DNA of 64,000 nt, from positions 26,445,501 through 26,509,500 of the forward strand of contig NC_092186.1 of the NCBI RefSeq assembly GCF_043641665.1, given 5' to 3'. The first letter of the stretch is position 1; every line of letters starts with the position of its first letter. Both the position numbers and the translations under genes were made by a program. The notes under the pieces were generated by a model that saw only the letters and a list, made by a program, of their open reading frames with translations, was not told where the DNA came from and ran no database searches. The DNA is from Enoplosus armatus (taxonomy: Eukaryota > Chordata > Actinopteri > Centrarchiformes > Enoplosidae). Below, one piece after another: positions 11,432 to 21,472 of the stretch.

Positions 11432-12818
11432 TGTATAAAAAGGCAACGGTTTGCTAATAAATGTTAGCTGTAGCAACTGTATACATAATGTCAAACCTTG
11501 TAGTTCAGCTCCCCAAGTGGATCAAAAAACAAACTTTATGATTAATGTGGCTTTAAATACCAATAAGCCAATACGCCATCTTGGGACTTTCACCAAAAGA
11601 ATACACAGTGAATATCAAAAAGTTGGGCTTTATTTATTACCTAAATTTCTCCACCTCTCAACAAGAGGGTTCCCCATTAAACACAGGTAAGCCCACAAAT
11701 GAATACGGAGACATTTGCATGTACAAATATAAAAACAATTTTATGTGATCACCATAAAAATAGGATCTTCTCTAAAATGAGAGCACCACTGAGAAGGGCA
11801 GAGCCCTGCAGCTGAATGCAGCAGAGGGTTATTGCAGGGCAAGTGGCCTGCAAACTCTATGCGGAGCGCCACACACTGCAAACAGGAGAAAAGGAAGATA
11901 AACTAGCAACGGATCACACGGAGCAAATGCATGAGAGTTATGTCGAGAATCAACACACCTGCGGTGCAACATGCCCCATAATAATGCTGCTGCAACCGCT
12001 CCTGACAGTAATACAATTTAGCCGGCCTGCCCAACATCACAACGGTAGTAGGGGCTCAAACCATATATTCAATAAACAACAACAATCCTAATTAAATAGA
12101 CACATTTAATCTGCATGGAACAGAGCACTAGTCCAGCATGAGCCGTTACAGTAAACAACCTACTAAGCGGAAGAGCTAATCCAAGGGGCCACAGCCAATG
12201 ACAGCAACCAGTAAAATGAAAAGCAGGCAAACAGAAACAAAATAAACGTAAAACAAAATAAAGGGAAAGCGACTAAAGGCAGGCTAAAAGCAAGACAAGA
12301 CAGTAGTGGCAATATTTAGGCTGCAAAAGAAGAGTAACTCATGACATTACAGCTGCCAGATATATATATTATGTAAGTGTGTGTGCAACCTGTGTGTGTT
12401 ATATTATACTATATTCAGGCATTAAAAAAAGGATATGAATTTAAAGGGTTACCTCAGCTGTCTGTCACCTCCCACAACCAGCGATGCAGCAGAGAATATC
12501 TCCGTACCCGACGGCAATCTCGGAGCCTGGTGCCTCTGCATATCCAACTGGAGGTACGCATGCAACATGAGAACAACGCTGAGAACTGGGAACATTGGCC
12601 TGGAATACAATTAAAACTGAACGACCTGAAATAAATAAAACAACAGTGTGTTACACACCACACTCCTGGACCCAGAAAGGGAGAAGGAGGCTCACACAGC
12701 AGCTGAAGAGAAAGAATGAAGCTGCGTGTCTGTATCCTTTTAACCAGGCCAGTTACATATGTAATGTAATGAGTGTCTTAGTGAAAGTGCATGCCTATAT
12801 ATATACTCAGCCCTTTGC
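11432..12818. other. Non-coding stretch, probably old repeat material
   Basis: Composition is A-rich around 12100-12300. Short frames (11451-11690, 11816-12091, 12377-12634) show no domain. The right part runs into a segment that resembles the end of a retroelement (see 12819). Confidence 0.4.
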
Positions 12819-12854
12819 CTGATGAAGACTCAGTATGATCAAAAAAATGTTGCC
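12819..12854 (+). other. Degenerate hammerhead-ribozyme-like core
   Basis: CTGATGA at 12819-12825 is followed by AGACTCAGTATGATC and then an A-rich stretch where GAAA would be expected. From memory, close relatives in fish genomes have GATC on both sides of a small loop followed by GAAAC. That is the arrangement of hammerhead motifs carried by Penelope-like elements. Here one stem arm and the GAAA are decayed, so no activity is expected. A polyadenylation-like AATAAAG follows at about 12865. Confidence 0.25.
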
Positions 12855-13789
12855 TGTTCAGTCAAATAAAGTTTTGGCCTTTTACTAAATATGCAAGCCT
12901 GGCCTAAATATTGGATGATTGGGTGTACATACAACTACCCTTCCATAAAACAGTATGTGAAAGTACTGTATATTAAATAATACTTGCCAACACATAGACA
13001 GGTCACATATTGCAACATGAGAATGTTGTATTCTTCCTCAAGCTGATCAAATGAAGAAAAGAATACCATCAATATGATGAATGAGCCGATCCTCTGTCCT
13101 CACAATATCATGAAACCAGTATCTGCTTGTGGTGTTAAAACTTGCAGTAGTCAATAACAAAATTAAATCCAAGATTACCAATAATGTAAGAGGACTGAGG
13201 ATTGCAGCATCCCATTAGAGACGAGTGATTGGCTCATCTGAAGCTGTTAACAAAAAAATGTTCAAAGACATATATGATGCTGTATTTGTCTCATTGTTAC
13301 CCTGCAGTGTGTAAAGTTTCAGTTCATGCGCTCAATTTTTGGATCACATTCAAATAAACATTGACTGATAAATGACCAGGACCAGAAAGAAGAAATAAAA
13401 GTGAAACTGTTGACAACATTCCATCACGCTGAACATTCTTTAATCTTATTTTCATTTGTAAGGAAATTCCTTCTTCGTGTTTTAACTAGCATTAAGCTGG
13501 CAACACACACTTCAAAGATTCTGTTCCACCTCTTTTTCAGCCAGTGAATTCCCCACCCGTGGCATGTGTGCAGCACAATGCAAGGATAATGGTGTGCAAG
13601 CTTAAGTCCTTCATGTGTGCACAAGGCACTGCTGAAAGGCAGTTAACTGCCTATGAAGATCCCATCTACTCCATCTGTCAACGTGAGATGATATGGGGTG
13701 TCACTGAGAGGCTCTGCTGAGGGCTTTTAACTACAGAGATATACTTCAGTGTAAAGACAAAGTCTTTACAAAAAGCTACAAAAAGCTAC
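12855..13789. other. Non-coding stretch, nothing recognised
   Basis: AT-rich and without repeats I recognise. A short direct duplication (AAAAGCTAC twice) lies at 13771-13790, next to the miniature element. Confidence 0.5.
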
Positions 13790-14159
13790 AGTAGGCAATA
13801 TTATCAAATTATAAGTTAGGTTGAAATAACTAATTTTGACCATGCCAAGCAGGGGGTTCTGTTTTTGGATTCCTCTCTTCCAACCGTTCTGATTCACACT
13901 CCGATCCAGAAGGTGGAACCTTCTGTAGAAGCCGTTGTTTGTACAGAGTCGATGTGATTGGCCAGTTACGTGCTAGCTGGCCCTGATGGGTTGTTTGATT
14001 CGGACCTGGTCCAGTTTTTTTAAAAGACGAAATACAAAGGGGGCGGGTGCTCACAGACACATTTTATTATAAGGAGCCCTTCAATTAGATATTGTTAGTG
14101 GAATGCAATGGTCAAAATTTTTAAACTAAAATTATATTTCAATAATATTGCCTCCTACT
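13790..14159. mobile_element. Miniature element with about 50-bp imperfect inverted ends
   Basis: The left end (GTAGGCAATATTATCAAATT from 13791) and the reverse complement of the right end (GTAGGAGGCAATATTATTGA from 14158 backwards) align over roughly 50 bp. Both run on through a shared TTTTGACCAT. The internal 260 bp is moderately GC-rich and non-coding. A length near 370 bp with long inverted ends fits a MITE. I could not identify a target duplication, so the superfamily is open. The minus-strand frame at 13830-14060 lies wholly inside and is spurious. Confidence 0.65.
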
Positions 14160-14753
14160 TTAAATTAACATAAACCAGTTGATTTCTGGAGTCCCAGGGG
14201 AGTTACCCCCTTTGTCCGTTGCTGTCCGTTGTAAACGTCCATCACAATTTACAACTTTGACCTACTGAGCCTTCTGTGAGTCGTCTGACTGCTGGCGCTT
14301 CTTGACCCATCTGACTTCTTTTTAAGATGTTGCTATGTTCAAAGATCTCAGTAATTAACTTGGTGAGTACAATGTTATCATATGCTGAATGCTATGGTCA
14401 AAAACAAAACCCAAGTTGTAAAAAACATGAATTATCCTTTAAAGGTGGCTTTCTTCTGAAATACACTTGTTTGCCACAAGAAGATGCCTCTGAGTTTCAC
14501 CTCAGCGTGTCCGGTGCAGATAGTCTGTGTTTAGCCTAGCTCAGCACAAATGCTGGTTGTGAATCTATACGGCAAAATAAACAATTACAACACCTACTAA
14601 GCTACTGCAGTTGCATAGTTTCCCTTTAGCAGTTGGTCCATGATGTGTTTTGTTTTTGTCTAATGTCTGGCCTGCAATCACAGACATGAGGGAGCTGCAA
14701 TTTAAATGTTTAATTTGAAGGGTTGCCTAATCTTATTCCACACTATTTGCAAA
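14160..14753. other. Non-coding stretch, nothing recognised
   Basis: The short plus frame at 14327-14539 has no domain. No repeat family is recognised. Confidence 0.5.
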
Positions 14754-14939
14754 TGTGTGTGTGTGTGTGTGTGTGCTTTTCCAGGATCTCTCCATGCTCC
14801 TGTTTCCCCTCCTTGTGTGAGGTCTCAGTAAATCTATCTGACTGATGCCTTTGTCTGCTTTTCAGTGTTGAGCAACTCAGCTCAGCTGCTATTGGGAGGG
14901 GAATTACTGTACATTCACAACACACACACACACACACAC
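14754..14939. repeat. (TG)11 and (AC)10 tracts about 145 bp apart
   Basis: A (TG)n tract at 14754-14775 and an (AC)n tract at 14921-14939 are complementary on the same strand and could pair as a long stem. The sequence between them is unique. Confidence 0.85.
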
Positions 14940-15078
14940 TGACTCTGTCAATATTGACCCTGCCAGAGTGAGAACACTTCAGTTCCAGCAAATAGAAGGT
15001 AAGGAACTACGCTCGCATATGTTTACAGGGAGGGAAAGAGAGAGAGATAGATGGAGCTGATGGTAGTGAAGTTACTGT

Positions 15079-15240
15079 AAAGTAACAGTAACTCTAGTTC
15101 TCTGATAAATGTAGTGCAGTAAAAAGTATAATATTTCCCTCTGAAATGTATAGTATAAAGTAGTAGAAAATGTAAATACTCAAATAAAAACACAAGTACC
15201 GCAAAACTGTAATTAAGTACAATATTTGTGTAAATGTAGG
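15079..15240 (+). mobile_element. hAT-type miniature element, right-hand fragment (family C)
   Basis: The segment carries AGTGCAGTAAAAAGTATAAT, ATTTCCCTCTGAAATGTATA and then TAATTAAGTACAATATTTGT. From memory this is the subterminal part of a widespread fish element whose ends read CAGTGGTGGA and whose interior is built from AAGTAC/TACTT motifs. The terminal CAGTGG is missing here, so the fragment is truncated at both ends. An internal piece of the same family lies at 56905-57022. The assignment to hAT is from recall. Confidence 0.6.
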
Positions 15241-15499
15241 AAGCATGTGCATGACTCCTGGGTCAGGCAGTCCAGATTTCACAGAAATAGCCTTTTTTTC
15301 CCCAGACAGTCAAACTAGCTTAAAGCATAATTCTGGTTTATCACAACTCACAACAAAATTGGACACAGCAAAAAAAAAAAAAGTAAGACATGTGGGAAAC
15401 AACAATTTATCCAGATGATCTAAATCACTTTGTTTGGAGGTCAAACTGAAAGTGAGCGCACATGAAATGTCATGGGCATAGGCGCCTGAGCAATGGAGC

Positions 15500-15507
15500 A
15501 AGAGGAG
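15500..15507. repeat. 8-bp target-site duplication, left
   Basis: AAGAGGAG, identical to 15750-15757, immediately flanks the hAT element. Eight-base duplications are characteristic of hAT transposases. Confidence 0.88.
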
Positions 15508-15749
15508 TAGGGATGGGTATCGATACGGTACTTTAACAGTATTCTTATTGGTTCTTTTTGTTATGAACACACTCATATTTAGAGCTAAACAATCAGCTGA
15601 CTAATGGTTACTTTTCATAAAAATCTTTAAAAGGGTTATTATATACATCTCAAATCATTTGACGGGAAAATAGAGAGAGAGGAAAAGGCAGGGGAGAGAG
15701 AGCTTATCGATACCTCGGGGTAATACTGGGTTTTCGGTACCCGTCCCTA
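15508..15749. mobile_element. Complete hAT-type miniature element (242 bp)
   Basis: The left terminus TAGGGATGGGTATCGATA and the reverse complement of the right terminus TAGGGACGGGTACCGAAA match at 15 of 18 positions. Perfect 8-bp direct repeats (AAGAGGAG) abut both ends. The interior is AT-rich with a GA-rich stretch near 15672-15705 and has no transposase, so mobilisation would have needed an enzyme in trans. The exact flanking duplication means the copy inserted as a unit and has not been rearranged since. Confidence 0.88.
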
Positions 15750-15757
15750 AAGAGGAG
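15750..15757. repeat. 8-bp target-site duplication, right
   Basis: AAGAGGAG, identical to 15500-15507. Confidence 0.88.
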
Positions 15758-16076
15758 CAAATGCATCGCCATTATTCAATTAGGGAGAGTAAAGTTATGG
15801 TTTTGCTACCCCACTTTTTGACTTTTTAAAAAGAAACTTATGGAGAAGCTCATGTTTAAGCAGCCTATATCAAAGATCATTTTACAATTTTCAGCAACTG
15901 ACAAAACAGAAGTAATAAAAAAAAAAATCCCACATTTTTGGACCACCCTTTGAGTTGATTCACTCGATCCCGTCGCTGATTGTTTGGCTGCCTGGCTGTC
16001 AATGCACACAGGAGTCTGACTGTTTACAAAGGTGGGAAACATGCCATTTAGCTTAACTGCGATCATGGAATGCAAT
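15758..16076. other. Non-coding stretch, nothing recognised
   Basis: A-rich run at about 15918-15930. The minus frame at 15806-16081 has no domain. Confidence 0.45.
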
Positions 16077-16226
16077 GCCATGCAAGGTGCTGGCCTCCAT
16101 CAGGAGCAACTTAGGGTTCATGTGGACGGGGGGGGGGGGGGGGGGCGTTATATCGAACACCAACCTACTCTACCCTGCTCTTCCCCCTGTGCAACAGCGC
16201 TCACCACTCCACCACCACGCCGCCCT
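16077..16226 (-). mobile_element. tRNA-derived SINE (family S), degenerate, with an 18-base G run
   Basis: Reverse-strand reading gives a tRNA-like head (a degenerate box A in TGGTGGAGTGGTGAGC and a box B-like GGTGTTCGATATAAC) followed by the family body. A run of 18 G at 16128-16145 (plus strand) sits where other copies carry GGGGAGCCGGGGATC-type sequence. The 3' half of the element, present at 36915 and 58673, is absent. Confidence 0.7.
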
Positions 16227-17467
16227 TGAAGTGAGTACAGTTGGTCAAAGTTGAAACCTGAAGTGGGTCTTCGTATTATGAATATTCATTACAACTGATG
16301 GCCAGAACTACAAAACTACAACATTAGAAAGTTTGTCACACAGTTCACATACTATTGAACTATATATTTATTTACAGTTACTTTACACTCCGCATCATAT
16401 TTGTTAAGGGCTGACATAACCTGTTTTTATGCAACAAAAAAAACCTCAATGGAAACGATGAAAAAAAAAATTAAAAAAGCATGAAATATCTTGGTTTATA
16501 AATAAGCTTGGTTTATCTATAAAAGCAAAATGGGACAAAGAGCAATGGAAACACACCGAGCGTCATAATAAATCAAGATGTACATGACTTAAACAGCCAC
16601 TGAAACTTCTGCCTCACTGAAGAGATGAAGAATGAAAACTGTGTGGGGCGAGGAGGAGACTGGTGTTCCTCAAACGAATCCATGAAACATATAAATGACT
16701 GTATGAGGTTTGACTGGTGCTCGTTTAATTAGGTCATCTTGTTGCACCCTCTTCTTCTGCAATGGCTTAATGGCACTGGTAAATTTGTGCCAGCAGCTGT
16801 TTATCTTGATGAACCAACTCCTAATATTTGCTTTTTCATTTTCTCAAAACTCGGGTTCAAATTTGTGCTACATTTGGATGGAGACCCTAGCCATAGACGG
16901 GTTACACTAGGGAACTGGGAACAAAAGTTTCCTGACTGGAAGAAGCTTCAGCGTGACTACATGGATGTTCGAGGGTTCGTTTAATGGTCGTGGGTTTACA
17001 ACACAAGGTTACTAACAAAATTTGTTGTGCCTTTATGCTACACACACACACACAAACAATACAGATCACAACAGAACAAAAAGGTGTAGCAGATTGATCA
17101 CCCACATTTATCTTCACATTACTGCTGTCCAGAGGCCTGTGTGTGCCTGTGTTTGAACAGGCACTTGTACCTATGCGCAAGGCATTTGTGATTGAGCATG
17201 AGTGCGTGTTGTGAAGCAATGGTATACTATGTGACATTCCATCCCCACTGAAGCCCATCATTAAGCCCCAGGCACAATGACTTTTATTTGTGTTTAATCA
17301 TACGCATTAGCATTTAATGTTAGGAATGAACACAGGGCACCTTTATGGAAAGGAAGAGCAGAGAGAGAGCGAGAGAGACTAATGCTCTGATGTACTAACT
17401 CTCACAAAGCAGGAAGCATCAGAGCAGAACTGTTGATGTGAGTGTCAACATGTCAGCTCGTATTAAC

Positions 17468-17472
<5 letters not shown>
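16227..17472. other. Non-coding stretch, no gene seen
   Basis: It holds an A-rich stretch near 16435-16480 and a short (AC)n at 17040-17055. The frames at 16710-16984 read through sequence that vaguely recalls a dispersed fish repeat, but I could not establish a second copy within the window. Confidence 0.45.

Positions 17473-17499
<27 letters not shown>
17473..17499. repeat. (GA)13 microsatellite
   Basis: Uninterrupted GA repeat. A related imperfect GAGAGA stretch lies at 17360-17380. Confidence 0.92.
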
Positions 17500-17843
17500 T
17501 GTAAGCACCGACAACATGACAGACCTGGCAGGTGATTTGTTCTTTCTTCTGCTCCATTGACACTCCTCACACTTGATTTACCACTCACCTTCTCCCTTTC
17601 CTCTCCATTCCTTTCCTTTCTTGTCCTGTCTGTCTTGCAGTGCGCCTTTTGTCAGTTATGTTATACACTCCTTTATGTATAAGCTCATGCATTGCCTTCA
17701 GAACATTCTGTATTCAACCCCATGTATGTCCCTTATTTGTCTAAGCAGGTTAAAATGACAAGAATTGAGACGTAAAACAGTCAACACTTGTGAACTGTGA
17801 AGTAGTATGTAGTTTTATCCAGGTTGGCAAAATGCAACTGAAG
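17500..17843. other. Non-coding stretch, pyrimidine-rich in part
   Basis: Bases 17589-17640 are strongly C/T and end in TTGCAG, which resembles a splice acceptor, but no coding frame or donor site follows. Confidence 0.45.

Positions 17844-17874
<31 letters not shown>
17844..17874. repeat. (TAC)10 microsatellite
   Basis: Ten uninterrupted TAC units, a trinucleotide repeat in non-coding sequence. Confidence 0.92.
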
Positions 17875-17875
<1 letters not shown>

Positions 17876-18050
17876 TGATGGATTTGTTATTGAAGAAGTT
17901 CAACGAAAAATAAAATCTAGTCATTGAGGACTGGACATATGTTCATGTTTCTCTCCTTAAGCATTGGCAAAACCCACTTACCTACTGGACAGGCAAGACC
18001 ACTGTGCCAGGAAGGGCTGCTCTTTTGTTGATTGTAGACTTGGTTGTGAC

Positions 18051-18052
<2 letters not shown>

Positions 18053-18086
<34 letters not shown>
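18053..18086. repeat. (GT)17 microsatellite
   Basis: Seventeen perfect GT units. The His/Thr-rich minus frames at 17917-18272 come from reading this tract. Confidence 0.95.
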
Positions 18087-18089
<3 letters not shown>

Positions 18090-18749
18090 AATGTGTAGGC
18101 CGAGCCAGGTCAGGTCGCAGCAAAGGCTCTGCATTGTCAGCACATAGTGTCGGCCCCAAAACAGTCCCAGCCCGTCAGGTTTCTCCCAGTCCTCTTGAGT
18201 ACCACTCTGCACCGGTATATTCATCAGATATATGAGAGAAGCATTCTGTCGCGAGTGCATTCTCTGACGCAAATTGATAAGCAGACCAGTCTCGGCCGTT
18301 TTCCGTCAGGGTGCCTGATTGGAGTCAGTATCTTACAATTTGGCCTTTGACACTGAGCCCACAGCGTGTGCCAAAGAAACCCAGACAGAACAAGAGTCAG
18401 AGATACCGTAGCTTCTTTCTATTTGTCCAGTCCTGTCGAGTAATGAAGTGAAATGTAATAATCCTACATGACTGTGGTGAGGCTGGCACATTAATGTGTC
18501 TGCTGTGGCTCTGGCCAGTTGTCAAAAGCTTTCGGAAAGAGGTCGGTGATATACTGTCATCTATGATGAATGTAAAGTCCTCATTTGTACAGTGGTCTGT
18601 CTGCTTGGAAAACAAGTGGAGAATGTAGAGCAGAAGCTAACACAGCACATTACCACCTCCCTGTAGGAAAGCTGTCGACTGGAAAAGCAACTGTTACAGC
18701 ACTGGAGAAATGTTTCAAAAAGTTCATGGATGGATTAAAGCACAATTCA
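18087..18749. other. Non-coding stretch before LINE relic
   Basis: Unique-looking sequence of average composition. The frame at 18585-18800 joins unrelated sequence to the LINE relic that begins near 18750. Confidence 0.4.
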
Positions 18750-19452
18750 GATTTATTACTGAACAAATTACGCTGTCGTGGTTTGGATGGCCACGCTTAG
18801 AACTGGTTCAAAACATATTTATCTGATAGAACACAGGCAAGCTGTACTGTCTCACAACAACCTCTCTTTTAATAACCAATTGGGTCCTTTCATATTTACA
18901 ATCTACATAGACAATATTATTACACCAACATAGACTTAAGACTTAAGATTTAAGAAAAAGATTTTTTTACATCTCCATGCCATCCATACACATAGTTGTA
19001 CTGATATTGAAGTTGTTCATCTTAAGTAAAGTTTTTGGTTAAATACCAGTCTCTGTTTTAAATCTCATGTGCAACAACTGGCACAGAATCTGAAGATAAA
19101 GGTTGGTTTCTTATAACATAATACAGCATGTTTTTCTCTTGATGACAGGAAATCCCATTGTGCAATCAACCATTATGTCCCTGCTTGACTATGGAGATAT
19201 CTTGTACTCTCATGCTGCTCGTGCTATCTTAAAACAACAGTTTACCGCTCTGTGTTCCACTACAGGAGATAAATATCACTGTGTACTAAGCAGCAAGAAG
19301 AGGATGACACTGTAATTTTTGTTTACTAAAGTTGCCTCAGAATACAACATGTCCTCTCAAATTTAAAACTGCTGTTCATTAGACAGACTTGCTCTTGATA
19401 GTCCCCCAGTAAATACTGAACATGGACAGACTTCCTTCCAGTACTTTGTAAG
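18750..19452 (+). pseudogene. LINE reverse-transcriptase relic, 3' half (jockey-like supergroup)
   Basis: Scattered over all three plus frames are segments of a LINE reverse transcriptase in their normal order. LLLNKLRCRGLDGHA (end of the fingers/palm region) comes first, then NWFKTYLSDRTQ after an in-frame stop. Next are SLCFKSHVQQLAQNLKIKVGF near 19048-19110 and LLDYGDILYSHAA near 19180, typical of the region after the catalytic core. HGQTSFQYF follows near 19425. Several frameshifts and stops make it inactive. The catalytic YADD box is missing, which implies an internal deletion around 18930. It resembles the minus-strand relic at 47940-48760. Confidence 0.75.
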
Positions 19453-19470
19453 GTAAATGGATTTCACTTA

Positions 19471-19870
19471 AGCTGGATTCATGGTCGCCGTAGTGTCTCT
19501 GGCGCGAAGGTCCATGCGCCCAAAATGACGTCATCACGCCATGCTGAAGGCTCCGCAAGTTGTTGTGGATTGTGGTCGTGCACCTCTGAAATTTTGCAAC
19601 ATGGCAACGCCTGTGAAACTAGACTGGCCGAGTCGGTATGTCATTTCAAGCACCTCTACGACCCTTCCATGAGAGACCACAGGGACAGCCACGTGATTCT
19701 GAACTCTCGGAGAGAGACCGCCACCACATTTAATGGATAAAAACAGATGCATTCTTCCTCAGCAACAACAAGCTCTAGTGCAGAGTGCAGCCATGTTGGT
19801 TTATGATAATTTCCCCCCCCTGGCGTTTCGGAGAATACTGCAACAGATCGCCCGTTAAGCATAAACACCT
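19471..19870 (+). mobile_element. PIF/Harbinger-type element copy with a MADF/Myb-like coding relic
   Basis: The left end AGCTGGATTCATGGTCGCCG follows TTA, and the 3' end is near GCATAAACACC. Inside, the plus frame around 19620-19740 reads YDPSMRDHRDSHVILNS, which resembles the MADF/SANT-type DNA-binding domain encoded by Harbinger elements. Other frames are broken. A shorter relative is at 44740-44925 and a 54-bp inverted piece at 44646-44699. The right TTA duplication is not evident, so the end may be eroded. Confidence 0.65.
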
Positions 19871-19889
19871 CGATGCAATCAGATTAGGC

Positions 19890-20090
19890 CTCATTCACCC
19901 ATTCACACACTGATGGCGACCGAGCTGCCATGCAAGGTGCTGGCCTCCATCGGAGGCAAATTAGGGTTCAGTGTCTTGCTCAAGGACACTTCGACATGTG
20001 AACGGTGGGAGCCGGAGATCAAACCCCCAACCCACTCTACCCTGCTCTATCTTCCGTGCGTCAGTGCTAACCACTGCACCACCATGCTGT
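19890..20090 (-). mobile_element. tRNA-derived SINE (family S)
   Basis: On the minus strand the copy opens with a box A-like TGGTGCAGTGGTTAGC (20064-20081) and a box B-like GGTTTGATCTCC (about 20014-20026), as expected for an internal pol III promoter. It continues through the family body with CCTTGAGCAAGACACTGAAC. The 3' tail found in the copies at 36915 and 58673 is missing. It abuts the Harbinger copy on its left. Confidence 0.8.
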
Positions 20091-21334
20091 AATTCCTTCT
20101 ATGTATACAGTACAAAGGAATTTAAGGTCTCATCCCACTTTGAACTTTTAACTTTGGACCATTTTAGAGCTGTCTGCGCTTGTTGCTGTTTGTATGTACG
20201 AGCTTGACAGACATGATGGTCAAAATGAAAAATCCTAACATGAGGCTTTCTAACCTGAAGTTCATGTGAAGTCATTTGTCGAAATGATACACAACATAAA
20301 GCGCCGAAAACAAGAGGCATGTTGGTGACAGTGTTTTCGTCTTTTGGTCATTTTTTGGGGGGTAACAGTGACTTTCATGCTATGTAAATGTCCAGTGTGT
20401 CTGTGTGTGTATTTCTGAACTAAGTCTTTTATGTCTTTGTTCAGTAACGCTCTTAAGAACATCAGGTGTCATTTGAGGTTCAGCAAATATTTAACAGCAG
20501 TGTGAGGGTGGAGGAAAGGTTAGAGGAGTTCAGTACTATTTCCAGGTGAAGTTGCACAAATGTTAGATTTGGCAGTCGTTTGTACTGGTTAAGATATTGC
20601 AAGTGACTGTTGGTGTTATAATTAAACTTTCCTCTACTTGCTCCGTCCAATCAGGTCATATCTTTAACCAGAGATTTTATCTCAACCTGGATAGATCATT
20701 TTCTGTTGAACTTTAACTCCATTTCCTTTTATGAGCTCACCACCTCTTGTTGACAGTCTTATCTGTTGCTGTTGCCTTTAGAAAACCCTCGCAGTGCTTT
20801 GTCACGTAGCCTGCAGGGTTGGGAGCACAACTCCCAGAAGAAAACGCAATCAAAGATGTTAAATGATACAAATCAGCTCCTCTGCGATCCTCCAAAAGCT
20901 TTCAGTTCTACAGAATCTTTTTAAAAGCAACATCCAGTCCACATAAAGGACCAAAACAAAGTGCTACATCAATACTAAGTACCAGAAACTTGGCATGTCC
21001 TGGATGTAGGCTAAGCTATTAGGCTACATAAACAAACCAGACATTATACTTAAGGCTATGTCTAAAGTATAAATAAAAACACATTTTAATTTCAGATAGA
21101 ATGTAGAGGGATGTGTCTACATGGGCTGATTAACCTGCTTGAAGGCCTCAGGACCAAAATTCTGCTCGTGGTAATTTAGTCAAACCAATGTAGTTAGAAA
21201 ATTGCGCCATGTAAATCTTGACAACTCCTAAAAATAAAGTTAGAAGTTTAGTTTTACAAAGCCGCAAAATGTTCATATGTAACATATCTGCAGAAGTTTC
21301 ACAGACAGTGTGTCCTGGGTTAAAAGGATTCTTT
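20091..21334. other. Non-coding stretch, no gene seen
   Basis: Average teleost intergenic composition without tandem repeats. The frames at 20099-20462 have no domain. Confidence 0.5.
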
Positions 21335-21472
21335 TGGGGAGTTTTTCCTTATTTGAATCAAGGGTCTAAGGTCAGAGGGTGTTGTATGCTATACAGATTG
21401 TAAAGCCCCCTGAGGCAAATTGTGATTTGTGATATTGGGCTATATAAATAAAATTGACTTTACTTGACTTAA
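21335..21472 (+). mobile_element. LINE 3' end, second family (TTGACTTGA tail)
   Basis: The segment runs from GGGGAGTTTTTCCTTATTTG through GTAAAGCCCCCTGAGGCAAA and GGGCTATATAAATAAAATTG, and ends in a degenerate (TTGACT)n tail. The layout is parallel to LINE family A (a TTTTTCCTT block, then a TATAAATAAAATTGA tail), but the sequence differs, so I call it a related retrotransposon family. It is fully 5'-truncated and non-coding. Confidence 0.65.

Noticed and set aside
17589..17640. Splice acceptor and exon
   Set aside because: A good pyrimidine tract and CAG are present, but no open frame with a downstream donor follows.
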